Origin: JAJVID01 sp963743425
Lineage (GTDB): Bacteria > Acidobacteriota > Blastocatellia > RBC074
Assembly: GCA_963743425.1 (NCBI GenBank)
Contig: CAVUPU010000009.1
Span: 806,001-870,000, forward strand
Length of the DNA stretch: 64,000 nucleotides
Direction of reading: 5' to 3'
The notes under the pieces were generated by a model. That model was not told the DNA's origin. It ran no database searches and saw only the letters and a list, made by a program, of their open reading frames with translations. Positions 44,879-57,294 of the stretch are shown in pieces. Each line of letters starts with the position of its first letter. Position 1 is the stretch's first letter. Position numbers and translations under genes: made by a program.

Positions 44879-46780
44879 CTATTTCAACACTCCGACCTTC
44901 AAGTGCGAGCTCATTCGAGCCGAGTGGTAGACCCGATGAGTGGCTTTTTGAAAATCGGCTTCGGTGGCGTGGTAGATGTCGACGAATTTTTGCGGGTTGC
45001 GGTCGACCAGTGGAAACCAACTGCTTTGAATCTGGACCATGATCTTGTGTCCGGCCTTGAACGTGTGATGGACATCGTTCAGGGCGATCCTGACCTCGTC
45101 CGGCTTGCCGGGCGCGAACGGTTCGGGTTTTGAGAGGCTGTTGCGGAATTTGCCCCGCATCACTTCTGCGCGCACCAGCATTTGAAAGCCTCCCATCTTC
45201 ACGCTGGCGCTTGACGGCGAATTGTTCGGCGCGTTGTCGAGATTGACGTCAATCAGCTTGACGATGAAATCGGCGTCGGTTCCCGTGGTCGAGACGAACA
45301 GGTCGGCCGTGATCGGCCCGGCCAGCGTCAGATCCTCGCCGAGCGGATCGGTTTCGTAGACCAGCACATCCGGACGGCGCGCGGCGAATCGCTGGTCCTC
45401 GATCATATAACCGGTCCCGCGCGAATTCGTGATCGCATTCGTGTAAGGCACAGGCCTGGCGGGATCGCTCAGGTATTCGTCGAATGACTCTCCCGGATTC
45501 TCAGGATTCTGGGGCGAGTCGAACGACAATTTGCCCTTTGCGTGAAAGTAGAGCGAGCGCGATTGCAAATCTTTCGGCGGCCATTGATCGAATGATTTCC
45601 ACTCGTTCGCGCCGGCGCGGAACACCGTCGCCTCCGGCAGTTTCAACTCGCCCTTGTCTTTCAGGTAGAAGTTAAAGAAGGGAAGCTCGACGTTATCGCG
45701 ATACCAGACCGAGGTCTTCGAACCGAAGTGGATGTCGCCCAGGCTCTCGCCCTCGCCGCGCGCCCATTGCCCGTGCGACCACGGCCCCATCACCAGAATG
45801 TTCTTCGCGCCGGGATTGTTCTTCTCGATGGCTTCGTAAGTCTTCAGCGGCCCGTACAAATCTTCGGCGTCGAACCATCCGCCGACCACCATCACCGCGG
45901 GCGTGATCTTCTTCAGATGCGGCAGGACGTTGCGCGCCTGCCAGAACTCGTCGTAAGTTCCGTGCGTCGTCACGTCGTTCCAGTATTTGTTCCTGCCTTT
46001 GAAATAATTCTTTTGCGCATTGGCTACGGGGCCGAGTTCGAGGAAGAATTTGTAAGCGTCCGGCGTCCCATAGTCGAAGTTCTTGAATTGATTCGCGGTC
46101 GGTTCGGGCCGCGGCATACCGAAAAACGTATTGAAGTTGAAGCAATCGAAGAGGAAGAAAGCGCCGTTGTGATGGTCGTCATCGCCCACGAACCAGTCGG
46201 CGATCGGCGCCTGGGGCGAAGCGGCCTTGAGCGCCGGATGCGCGTCCATCAGCGCGGTGGTTGTGTAAAAGCCCGGATATGAGATCCCCCAGACGCCCAA
46301 GCGCCCGTTGTTGTTCGGGACGTTCTTGACCAGCCATTCAATGGTGTCGTAAGTGTCGCTCGATTCGTCAATCTCTTTGGGCGATTTTTTGTTCGGGATG
46401 TGCGCCCGCACATCCTCGAATTGGCCTTCGGACATGAACGTCCCTCGCACGTCCTGATAAACGAAGATGTAGCCCTCCCGCATAAACGCCGCCGACGGGC
46501 CGAGCGAGGGACGATAAGCGTCGGCGCCATACGGCCCCGCGCTGTAAGGGGTGCGCGTCATCAGGATCGGATATTTCTGCGACGTGTCTTTAGGCGAATA
46601 GACGACGGTGTAGAGCTTCACGCCGTCCCGCATCGTGATCCGATGCTCCGATTTGACGTAGCGGTCTTTGACGTTGAACGGCAATGATTGTCGCGCGTCT
46701 GTTTGTACCGCATATGACAGAAGGCATAACGCGACGACGCCGATGATCAGGCGCGGCGCGGATGATCTTTTTGATTCCAT
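44879..46780 (-). CDS. Secreted CocE/NonD-type hydrolase
   Basis: 633 aa from ATG 46778-46780 (GGAGGAG upstream). Signal peptide 1-30. X-Pro dipeptidyl-peptidase-like alpha/beta-hydrolase: GVKLYTVVYSPKDTSQKYPILMTRTPY, catalytic GISYPGFYT (Ser at about 163), DAEDLYGPLKTY with the Asp region, MGPWSHGQWA with the His, and a C-terminal jelly-roll (KPDEVRIALNDVHHTFKAGH). The family cleaves acyl bonds of esters or peptides. Substrate unknown. Confidence 0.87.
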   Translation of the reverse strand: MESKRSSAPRLIIGVVALCLLSYAVQTDARQSLPFNVKDRYVKSEHRITMRDGVKLYTVVYSPKDTSQKYPILMTRTPYSAGPYGADAYRPSLGPSAAFMREGYIFVYQDVRGTFMSEGQFEDVRAHIPNKKSPKEIDESSDTYDTIEWLVKNVPNNNGRLGVWGISYPGFYTTTALMDAHPALKAASPQAPIADWFVGDDDHHNGAFFLFDCFNFNTFFGMPRPEPTANQFKNFDYGTPDAYKFFLELGPVANAQKNYFKGRNKYWNDVTTHGTYDEFWQARNVLPHLKKITPAVMVVGGWFDAEDLYGPLKTYEAIEKNNPGAKNILVMGPWSHGQWARGEGESLGDIHFGSKTSVWYRDNVELPFFNFYLKDKGELKLPEATVFRAGANEWKSFDQWPPKDLQSRSLYFHAKGKLSFDSPQNPENPGESFDEYLSDPARPVPYTNAITNSRGTGYMIEDQRFAARRPDVLVYETDPLGEDLTLAGPITADLFVSTTGTDADFIVKLIDVNLDNAPNNSPSSASVKMGGFQMLVRAEVMRGKFRNSLSKPEPFAPGKPDEVRIALNDVHHTFKAGHKIMVQIQSSWFPLVDRNPQKFVDIYHATEADFQKATHRVYHSARMSSHLKVGVLK

Positions 46781-46795
46781 CAAGCTTTCTCCTCC

Positions 46796-46878
46796 AAAAA
46801 TCAACCACGAAGAAACGAAGAACGCGAAGGTTTTTTCCGATCCTTCTTCGTTTTCTTCGTTTCTTCGTGGTTGATTTT
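46796..46878. repeat. Palindrome, family P2 (copy 2)
   Basis: Arms AAAAATCAACCACGAAGAAA... and complement; same family as 14816-14899. Confidence 0.9.
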
Positions 46879-47084
46879 CATTATGAAGGCTCCTCAGACG
46901 ATTTTGGTCAGGCGATCTTACTGGGCGCTTGCGCCGGCATTATATCCCGGTCACGGACAGAAAATGGCGGCGAATATCGCTGCCTTAAAAAACTGGAAAC
47001 CCGGGATTATAAAAGCGCGTCTTTAGAATCGCTCACTGAGAAAAGCACCAGCCGGTGTTTCTTCAAAGGGGTATCCTCCTGTAA
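46879..47084 (+). other. Intergenic stretch, possible short transcript
   Basis: No convincing ORF. It ends in a strong terminator at 47085-47123 that faces away from any recognised gene. A short untranslated RNA is possible; I found no SRP, 6S or tmRNA motif. Confidence 0.3.
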
Positions 47085-47123
47085 GGCTGCTGCAGCCTGA
47101 ATCGGCTTGCAGCAGCCGTTTTT
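47085..47123 (+). terminator. Rho-independent terminator
   Basis: GGCTGCTGCAGCC (47085-47097) pairs with GGCTTGCAGCAGCC (47104-47117), with one bulged T, and is followed by GTTTTT. Upstream the only plus-strand sequence is non-coding (46879-47084), so the transcript it stops is unknown. Confidence 0.65.
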
Positions 47124-47274
47124 CCAAAAATTAGGCCAGCTTGCGCCCTCATTTCCACGTAGTGTATCATCGGCCTGCGGTTGATTATGGGCTGGTCGAG
47201 CCTGCATTTCTCTATCGTTAAACCGAACACGCTCGCTCCCGGCAATCAAGAATGAGCTTAAGGAGCTGTATTAA

Positions 47275-48531
47275 ATGTCCATACGCGGCAAACTGACGCT
47301 TGTTACACTATCCGCCTTCATCGCTCTCTATTCGATTGTGGGTGGGATGCTCTCCAAATCCAACAATCCGTTCTTCAGGGCGATCGCCAATCCGGGGCCT
47401 TACCCGCAATTGCGCATCTTTGAAGATGTGGTGCGCCATATAGTCAACGATTACGTTGAGAAGCCCGACCTCGAGAAGGTTCGGGTCGGCGCGCTGCGAG
47501 GGTTGACTGAGGGGCTTGATCCTTACAGCGCCTATTTGTTGCCGCAACAGGTCAAGCAATATCAGTCCAACAAGGCCATGCCCGACACGACCGGAATGGT
47601 CGTCGGCCAGAATTCCGGATTCGCTTACGTGATCGCGGTTATTCCCGGTTCGCCGGCGGAAAAGGCGGGCATCAAGATTGGCGATGTGATCGAATACATC
47701 GACACCCACGCTACGCGCGACCTCGATCTTTACGACGTGAAATCCCTGCTTTCGGGCGCCCCCGGTTCGACCGTCGAGTTGACTCTGTTTTTCCGCAAAC
47801 CTGAAAAGATCAAACTCGTGCGGGGCAAGGTTCCGACGACCTCGACTGAAACGCGTCTGCTGGAATCTCAGATCGGCTACATCAAAGTTCCGATCCTGAG
47901 CAGAGGGCAATCGGAAGCCGTGGAGAGCGCGATCAAAGACGTCGTCAGGAAAGGCGCGAAAACGATCATTCTCGATCTGCGCGGATCGGCTGGCGGCGAT
48001 CTGGATGAAGGCGTGAAGGTCGCGGACTTCTTCTTGAAATCGGGCACGATCGCCAAATCGATCGGTCGCAAAGATAAGATTCTCGCCACCTTCGAGGCGA
48101 AGCCTGAAAACGATCTGACCGAATTACCCGTGGCCGTGATCATTAACCGCACGACAGCCGGCGCGTCGGAAGTCGTCGCCGCCGCGATTATGGAAAACCT
48201 GCGCGGCGAAGTCGTCGGCGAACGCACGCTCTTCGGCATGGGGTCCGAGCAGGAACTTTTCCCGCTCGATGACGGGTCGGCTCTGCTGCTGACCGTTGCG
48301 CGCCACGCCGCGCCGTCCGGCAAGGTCTTCATGACCGATGGTGTGACGCCGAACGTCGAAGTCAAACGCGCCGACCTGGCCGAGATCGGGCCGTCTGATG
48401 AAGGCAAACAGCAACAGCCCGAAGGCGCCCCTCCGGTCGTCGTCGCTCCGAATCCGGCGGACGATCTGTTGCTGAAGAAAGCTATCGAAGTTCTCACCAG
48501 CGGCGCCAAGGCTAAGCGCCGCGCGGCGTAG
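47275..48531 (+). CDS. S41 peptidase (Ctp-type) lacking the catalytic Ser and Lys
   Basis: 418 aa. N-terminal helix (1-27, signal anchor), N-terminal helical domain, PDZ at about 105-180 (VIAVIPGSPAEKAGIKIGDVIEYID), then the S41 core (QIGYIKVPILSRGQSEAVESAIKD, ILDLRGSAGGDLDEGVKVADFFL). In the usual T-A-S-A-S-E nucleophile motif the residue is Gly (TTAGASE at about 292-298) and the T-F-G-K-G Lys is replaced (LFGMGSEQ, about 318). The protein is therefore probably a pseudopeptidase that binds C-termini or regulates a partner. Confidence 0.85.
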   Translation: MSIRGKLTLVTLSAFIALYSIVGGMLSKSNNPFFRAIANPGPYPQLRIFEDVVRHIVNDYVEKPDLEKVRVGALRGLTEGLDPYSAYLLPQQVKQYQSNKAMPDTTGMVVGQNSGFAYVIAVIPGSPAEKAGIKIGDVIEYIDTHATRDLDLYDVKSLLSGAPGSTVELTLFFRKPEKIKLVRGKVPTTSTETRLLESQIGYIKVPILSRGQSEAVESAIKDVVRKGAKTIILDLRGSAGGDLDEGVKVADFFLKSGTIAKSIGRKDKILATFEAKPENDLTELPVAVIINRTTAGASEVVAAAIMENLRGEVVGERTLFGMGSEQELFPLDDGSALLLTVARHAAPSGKVFMTDGVTPNVEVKRADLAEIGPSDEGKQQQPEGAPPVVVAPNPADDLLLKKAIEVLTSGAKAKRRAA

Positions 48532-48740
48532 CTGCATTCTCCTCCTCTTCAATCGCTCGAAGCGGATCAAGACTTCAGGCTTGATCCGCATTTCTTTTTG
48601 CGTGACAGTATCCACGGATTATCCGTGACAATCTGTCGCATCCGTCTAAATCCGCGGTTGCTACTGTCCCAATTGCTTACGCGCGCGGCGCTGTTCGGTT
48701 ACAATCAGGCGTCGATTAATATTTGGAGGGCGCGGAATAA

Positions 48741-49985
48741 ATGTCGCAAGATTACGCTCGAAACGTTCTTTTAACTTTCATTCTTCTTGGCTCGGTGTTT
48801 CAAATAGGCTTCACGCAGGATTGGCCACGATGGCGAGGCGTCAACGGGGACGGCGTCGTCACTGGCTTCATTGCGCCGAAAGCCTGGCCCGATCAATTGA
48901 AACCGCGATGGAAGGCGCCAGTCGGCGTCGGCCATTCGTCGCCGCTGGTCGTCGGCGCCCGCGTCTATCTGCACTCGCGGCAGGGCGAGAATGAAGTCGC
49001 CGCCGCCTACGATCTCAACACGGGCAAAACAATCTGGCAGGACAGTTATCCGGCAGCCTACACGATGAACCCGGCTGCTACGGGCCATGGCAAAGGCCCG
49101 AAATCAACGCCGGTCCACAGTGACGGTAAACTCTATACCTTCGGCATCACCGGAGTTCTGTCGTGTTATAACGCGGCGAAAGGCAGGCTGCTCTGGCGTA
49201 AAGATTTCGCCAAACAGTTCAAGACGACCTCGCCGGATTTCGGCGTCGCCACATCGCCCATCGTCGATCGCGGCCTGCTGATCGTCCACGTGGGCGGCGA
49301 TAACAACGGCGCGTTGAAAGCCTTCGACGCCGCGTCCGGCGAAGAGAAATGGAGTTGGAACGGCGACGGCCCCGCTTACGCCACGCCGATCGTCGTGGAG
49401 ATCGCCGGCAAACGCCAGATCGTCACCCAATCGCAGCAGAACATCATCGGCGTCTGGGCCGACAACGGCTCCCTGCTCTGGAAGATCCCGTTCACGACCG
49501 TCTACGTCCAGAACATCGTTACTCCGATCCGGTACAAAGACCTGCTGATCTTCTCCGGCATCAACAAAGGCGTCTTCGCCGTACGCGTCGGATGGCGCGA
49601 CAACCGTTGGACGACCGAGACCGTCTGGGAGAACAAAGAGGTCTCGATGTATATGAATTCGCCTCTGCTCGCGGGCGACCTGCTCTTCGGAATGTCGCAC
49701 AAGAACAAAGGCCAGTTCTTCTGCCTCGACGCCGCGACGGGCAAGACGCTCTGGACGGGCGATCCGCGCCAGGGCGAGAACGCCGCGATGGTCATCGCGG
49801 GCGATACGATCTTCTCGCTGACCAACGACGCCGATCTGATCGTTACGAGCGCCGCCGACAGGGGAGCGAAAGTGTTCAGGAAATATCACGTGGCCGAGAA
49901 GCCGACGTGGGCGCATCCGGCGATCGTCGGCAAGAACATTTTGATCAAGGACGAGACGACGCTGGCGATGTGGAGTTTGGAGTGA
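48741..49985 (+). CDS. Secreted PQQ-like beta-propeller protein
   Basis: 414 aa; GGAGG before the ATG. Signal peptide 1-27 (LLTFILLGSVFQIGFTQ). Opens DWPRWRGVNGDGVV and has blades ending DLNTGKTIW, NAAKGRLLW, DAASGEEKW and DAATGKTLW. Same architecture as 14913-16148 with clear paralogy (for example NEN/QNIVTPI.YK.LLI.SG, YMNSP, FCL.AATGK). Likely periplasmic. No enzyme motif seen. Confidence 0.85.
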   Translation: MSQDYARNVLLTFILLGSVFQIGFTQDWPRWRGVNGDGVVTGFIAPKAWPDQLKPRWKAPVGVGHSSPLVVGARVYLHSRQGENEVAAAYDLNTGKTIWQDSYPAAYTMNPAATGHGKGPKSTPVHSDGKLYTFGITGVLSCYNAAKGRLLWRKDFAKQFKTTSPDFGVATSPIVDRGLLIVHVGGDNNGALKAFDAASGEEKWSWNGDGPAYATPIVVEIAGKRQIVTQSQQNIIGVWADNGSLLWKIPFTTVYVQNIVTPIRYKDLLIFSGINKGVFAVRVGWRDNRWTTETVWENKEVSMYMNSPLLAGDLLFGMSHKNKGQFFCLDAATGKTLWTGDPRQGENAAMVIAGDTIFSLTNDADLIVTSAADRGAKVFRKYHVAEKPTWAHPAIVGKNILIKDETTLAMWSLE

Positions 49986-50103
49986 TTGGAAGCAGTCGCT
50001 AGATTCGCGGCTTTGCCGACTGAAGAGCGGAAAGTCCCTAGCCTTCCGCTCTTCTCAAAAACTGATTCGGGTTACGCCCTCACGATTGTGGTTGGCTGTA
50101 ACG

Positions 50104-52521
50104 CTATATCTGATTCCTCCTGCGCCAACTTGACTTTCTCACGACCTTTTTTATTTTTTGAATGACATCTAGCTTACAACCGTTTTTATGGAATGCGCAC
50201 GTGAAGCAATCTTGCTCAGGCGTTGAAATCACACTCTCGATCAATTCAGGATGTTTATCTGCTCTCTGATATATTCCACATTTTATTTTCTCGAAAGGAT
50301 ATTCACACTCTGCCAAGAACGGCTTACCAGTTGTCTGAGATATTCCATCTATTCTCAGAATGAGACTATCTGTATCACGCAGTTCCGGAGGAGTAAGCTT
50401 GTTGCCAGTATTTTTTAGTTTTGGAGACCTCTTTATCTTGCCCCCATTCGAGAGTGATCTCAAAGCAAATAGCAATCCCGGAGTAACATGCGCATTTGGG
50501 ACACCGTCAATAGAGACTTCATAAGCTTTTCTTGTGATGAAATCATCTTCCCTATCAGAGGGCCATCGCGCCAAGTCTACGGTTATCATCACGCGAATCA
50601 AATCATGCTCGCTTTCATTCAGGAAGCGAAAGACGAAAGTGTGTTTCTTCGGATCGTAACAGCAGTGTTGAGGGAACTTAATACCCTTCCCCGACAGCGC
50701 CAAGCTTCTTTCCAAGTAACTACGCTCTATCTCACTCAAATCCGTATTCCAGCGTGACGAAAAAAGCACAGCCTCTTCCAGCAAAACACCTTTTAACAGA
50801 ACGCTATCGTTCTTCTCCATCCGCTTCCAATCTGAAACTCTAATACCCAACCACTGTCGCCAGAGAAGAAACTCGCGATCTTTGTTCAGCGACTCTTTCA
50901 ACAAGTCCCATCGCCGAGTTAATGCTTCATGCGCCAACTCAACCGTCTCTTCATTCGTTTCCTCATTGCAACTCATCACTAATAGGCGTTCCTTCACGAA
51001 CGATCTCACGACGAGATGCGCAGCAGCGTCCAAATCTTGCAACCGCGCACGCTGGCGGGTGTCAGTGCCCTCTTCGTTGGGGGCCGCAACGCGCACTAGA
51101 CGTGTGAAGGCGCGCAACACCGCGTCGCGCTCGGCGGGCGGCACGCGCTCGAATTGCGCGTCGGCGCGTTTGCTGATGGCCCCTTCGAGTGCGCCGATCG
51201 CGTCGTATTGCTCATTTGTAATCGTCCCGCCCCGCTGGCGCCGCCAAAGCTCCTTCAGCGCAAATTCGAGGAGTGGGAGATTGCCAGGCTGGCCTTTGGC
51301 ATCAACCAGCAGACGAGCCATCAAGCCGGGCTCAAAGCTCAGCCCGATGTGGCGGGCCGGCCCTTCAATGGCTTGCCGCAACTCCTCGTCGGTCATTGAC
51401 CCCAGGTTGACCAGCCCCTGCTGGATCGAATCGCTCAAGCTCCGGCTCAGGCCAATCGCCTGGCCGTAAAAATCGGCGCGCAATGTCAACACAACAGTCA
51501 CAGGCGAATCGGCGCGGGTAGCGGCGGCGATGAGCGATTCGACGAACGGCTGGCGGTATCGTTCTTCGCTCAGGGTGAAGAGTTCTTCAAACTGGTCTAC
51601 CACGAGCAGCAGGCGGTCGAAGGGTTGCGCAGCCTCGATCGCGGCGGCGATGGGATCGTCCAGCGGGATTTTCGCTTCGGCCAGAGCATCGCCCAGAGTT
51701 CTGGCCTCGATCATCCGCTCGGTTTTGCTCTTATCCGTTACGTAAAGCGGCAGGAGTTCTTTGGCCAAACTGTGAAACGGATGTTCGCGTGGGGTGAAGG
51801 TGACGGCTCCCCAGGTTTTGTTGGGCCAGCCCTCGCGCCGCAGCCGTGGCAGCAGACCGGCTTGTACGACGGAAGATTTGCCGCTGCCCGACGGCCCGAC
51901 CACAGCGACTAGCGGATGGGCCAAGACCTTTTGCGATAGGTCATCGGCGAACTTGTCGCGCCCGAAGAAGAGCGGGGCGTCGTCTTCGTGAAAAGGCTCC
52001 AGCCCACGGTAAGGGCAGAGCGGTTCAGGCGCCGGCGCGGATGCGACCGGCGGCTCGCCCGTCACTGCGCGCGCGAGAGCGTCCAGCGCCGCTGCCACCG
52101 TCGAATTGTCCAGCCCGCCGCGCAGGTCAATCCAGGTGTTGCGCGTCAGAAAGCCTGTTACTTTGTCCGCTTCGGCGTTGGGCAGCAAGACCGGAATGAC
52201 CGGGAAGCGACGGCCTGCGCTTTCTTCCTGGATCTGGCGATCCAGCGCCAATTCTTTCTCCGGCCTTTGCCAGGCGCCGATTCCCTCGCTGCCGATCAGG
52301 ACGGCGACAGCGCGCGCCTGGCTGATGGCGCGTTCCAATTCAATCTGCCACGGCATACCGGGCGTCAGGTCGTTGCGGTCGAAGAAGGTTTTGATGGCGC
52401 GTTGATGCAGAAGCTCCCGCACTCGCATGACGACATCGCAGTCGCGGCTGTTGTAGCTCAGGAAAAGATCGCGCGCGCCGTGATTCGTTTGATCCGGCTG
52501 ATTGTGTGCGGAGGCTGTCAT
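50104..52521 (-). CDS. TIR-nSTAND NTPase with an unrecognised C-terminal domain
   Basis: 805 aa. TIR domain at about 16-140 (DLFLSYNSRDCDVVMRVREL, FDRNDLTPGMPWQIELERAIS with the candidate catalytic Glu, AVAVLIGSEG). nSTAND1 from about 165: YRGLEPFHEDDAPLFFGRD, P-loop GPSGSGKSS (about 207-215), Walker B RLLLVVDQFEELF (about 302), sensor LRADFYG, and a winged-helix end (LAHEALTRRWDLLKE). From about 540 the tail has no WD40 repeats. It carries FPQHCCYDPKKHTF and near the end CFTCAFHKNGCKLD, a possible zinc site. GC drops from about 63% to 40-43% near 51000. Likely antiphage sensor (inference). Confidence 0.82.
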   Translation of the reverse strand: MTASAHNQPDQTNHGARDLFLSYNSRDCDVVMRVRELLHQRAIKTFFDRNDLTPGMPWQIELERAISQARAVAVLIGSEGIGAWQRPEKELALDRQIQEESAGRRFPVIPVLLPNAEADKVTGFLTRNTWIDLRGGLDNSTVAAALDALARAVTGEPPVASAPAPEPLCPYRGLEPFHEDDAPLFFGRDKFADDLSQKVLAHPLVAVVGPSGSGKSSVVQAGLLPRLRREGWPNKTWGAVTFTPREHPFHSLAKELLPLYVTDKSKTERMIEARTLGDALAEAKIPLDDPIAAAIEAAQPFDRLLLVVDQFEELFTLSEERYRQPFVESLIAAATRADSPVTVVLTLRADFYGQAIGLSRSLSDSIQQGLVNLGSMTDEELRQAIEGPARHIGLSFEPGLMARLLVDAKGQPGNLPLLEFALKELWRRQRGGTITNEQYDAIGALEGAISKRADAQFERVPPAERDAVLRAFTRLVRVAAPNEEGTDTRQRARLQDLDAAAHLVVRSFVKERLLVMSCNEETNEETVELAHEALTRRWDLLKESLNKDREFLLWRQWLGIRVSDWKRMEKNDSVLLKGVLLEEAVLFSSRWNTDLSEIERSYLERSLALSGKGIKFPQHCCYDPKKHTFVFRFLNESEHDLIRVMITVDLARWPSDREDDFITRKAYEVSIDGVPNAHVTPGLLFALRSLSNGGKIKRSPKLKNTGNKLTPPELRDTDSLILRIDGISQTTGKPFLAECEYPFEKIKCGIYQRADKHPELIESVISTPEQDCFTCAFHKNGCKLDVIQKIKKVVRKSSWRRRNQI

Positions 52522-52594
52522 GGCGGCGCTGATTATCGGCGATACCGCAAAGTTTGTCGAGAAGATCGGTGATTTGATCGGCGACTTCTGCTAG
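52520..52594 (+). CDS. Possible 24-residue amphipathic micro-ORF
   Basis: ATG 52520 overlaps the divergent TIR-STAND start codon. GGAGG stands five bases before it. The peptide MAALIIGDTAKFVEKIGDLI... then GDFC is amphipathic in helical projection (I, F, V, I, L, I on one face). It has no known homologue in my memory. Short length makes chance likely. Confidence 0.3.
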   Translation: MAALIIGDTAKFVEKIGDLIGDFC

Positions 52595-52648
52595 ACTGTT
52601 TTGCGAGTCACCCGACCTCGATCAAATCAAGACGAAGGTGCTGAAAAT

Positions 52649-55813
<3,165 letters not shown>

Positions 55814-55879
55814 GCGCAGTATATTGAATAGAGAAATTGTTCAGTTCGGCGCCAACGACGCCCCGAAACAATGGAAATC

Positions 55880-55970
55880 CCCTGGGTACGCATCGCTTCC
55901 AGCGTGCCTGACTTCGATCACTCGAACATTGATCGGAGCCTCGCACGCTGGAAGCGATGCGTACCCAGGG
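55880..55970. repeat. Palindromic repeat (parent of the half at 958-976)
   Basis: 28-base perfect arms 55880-55907 and 55943-55970 (core CTGGGTACGCATCGCTTCCA). The loop is itself partly symmetric (GATCACTCGAACATTGATC). It sits 18 bp before the ATG of the small gene downstream. Confidence 0.92.
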
Positions 55971-55988
55971 TTTTCCGAAGGAGACGAA

Positions 55989-56318
55989 ATGGACAAAAAT
56001 CAAAAACGAAAACACCTCCTCAAGTTGATCGAGGAGGCTACGGTCGATTGCTACGACCAGCATGAGCAACATTCAGGCCTGCTGACTATGATCGCGGACA
56101 GAGTGGAATGCCCGTTTCACGCCAAGATCATCGGCGAAGATGTCAAGGTCACCGAATTCGCTTGGCCGAAGGGCGGCTATGGCCTGCTCGCGGTTTGCGA
56201 GCGCGGCGGCAAACAATACAAGATCAACGTCAACTCTCTGGAGTGGGTCGAGCCTTACCCGGAAGGCTTTGAATGGATCGAAGCTCACAAGCTGTGGCGC
56301 GAGGAATTTCTTAAATGA
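55989..56318 (+). CDS. Small conserved protein (calcium-binding-protein-like)
   Basis: 109 aa from ATG 55989 (AAGGAGACGAA before it); the longer frame passes through the palindrome. Sequence KRKHLLKLIEEATVDCYDQHEQHSGLLTMIADRVECPFHAKIIGEDVKVTEFAW and GLLAVCERGGKQYKINVNSLEW recalls proteins annotated calcium-binding in other bacteria, often next to SNF2/SWIM genes. No EF-hand is obvious. In the SNF2-SWIM run; co-transcription likely. Function unknown. Confidence 0.6.
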   Translation: MDKNQKRKHLLKLIEEATVDCYDQHEQHSGLLTMIADRVECPFHAKIIGEDVKVTEFAWPKGGYGLLAVCERGGKQYKINVNSLEWVEPYPEGFEWIEAHKLWREEFLK

Positions 56319-56351
56319 CGGTGGGACCGCCGGTCAACAGGGACAATCATT

Positions 56352-57290
56352 ATGAGCTATTGGGACTGGGGATATTACAAACCGAAACCGCGAATCAAAG
56401 CGAAAGGCGGGATCAAATCGCAATCGAAGCGCGGGACATTCGGCGAAAGCTGGTGGGCCAAACGTTGGGTCGTCACGCTCGAAAGCTTCAACATCGGCGC
56501 GCGGCTCACCCGCGGGCGATCATACGCGCGCAGCGGTCAGGTGCTTTCGATTGACATTGGCAAAGGCGTGATCAAGTCGAAGGTGCAAGGCTCGCGCCCG
56601 AAACCTTACGACGTTACGATCAAAGTCAAAACGCTCAGCGACGCCGACTGGAAGAATCTCGCCGCCGCTCTTTCGACTCAAGCGATCTTCGCCGCCAAAC
56701 TGCTCGCGGGCGAGATGCCGCAGGAGATCGAAGAGGCGTTCGCCGGCGCGAAGCTCTCGCTCTTCCCTGAAAAACTGCGCGATCTGGAGACCAACTGTTC
56801 GTGCCCCGATTGGTCGAATCCGTGCAAGCATATCGCGGCGGTCTATTACCTGCTCGGCGAAGAGTTCGACCGCGACCCGTTTCTGATCTTCAAACTGCGC
56901 GGCGTCACGCGCGAAGAGTTCACCAAACTGCTCGGCGCGGCTGGCGCGCCGGCGGCGAAGACCGAAGCGGATGAAGACCGAATCGAGACGCCGCCCGAGT
57001 CGCTTCAGGCGGACGCGGGCGCTTTCTGGAATGGCGGCAAACTGCCCGACGATTTCTTCGGCGAGGTACGACTGCCGCCCGTCTCGGCGGCGCTGCCCAA
57101 ACGTCTCGGTAATTTTCCGTTTTGGCGAGGCTCGGAGCGTTTCCTGGACGCGCTCGCCCCCGTCTACGCGCAGGCTGCGCCACGCGGGCTGGATGTTTTT
57201 TTGGGAGAGACTCAATCTGATTCCAAAGCCGAGCCGGAATCGCACATCGCCCGCGTGCGCAAAGCGTGGAAAAAAAAGACCGTCGCCTGA
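56352..57290 (+). CDS. SWIM zinc-finger protein
   Basis: 312 aa. N-terminal GESWWAKRWVVTLESF, ARLTRGRSYARSGQVLSIDIGKGVIKSKVQGSRPKPYDVTI; SWIM motif CSCPDWSNPCKHIAAVYYLL (C-x-C ... C-x-H, about 149-168). C-terminal half is low in motifs and ends in a basic tail (KAWKKKTVA). SWIM proteins bind DNA or proteins and are partners of SNF2 ATPases in bacteria. It starts 33 bp after the small gene, in the same run. Confidence 0.88.
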   Translation: MSYWDWGYYKPKPRIKAKGGIKSQSKRGTFGESWWAKRWVVTLESFNIGARLTRGRSYARSGQVLSIDIGKGVIKSKVQGSRPKPYDVTIKVKTLSDADWKNLAAALSTQAIFAAKLLAGEMPQEIEEAFAGAKLSLFPEKLRDLETNCSCPDWSNPCKHIAAVYYLLGEEFDRDPFLIFKLRGVTREEFTKLLGAAGAPAAKTEADEDRIETPPESLQADAGAFWNGGKLPDDFFGEVRLPPVSAALPKRLGNFPFWRGSERFLDALAPVYAQAAPRGLDVFLGETQSDSKAEPESHIARVRKAWKKKTVA

Positions 57291-57294
57291 CCTG

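Noticed and set aside
46762..47100. Plus-strand ORF of 112 aa after the CocE gene
   Set aside because: It starts inside a palindrome and shows no family features.
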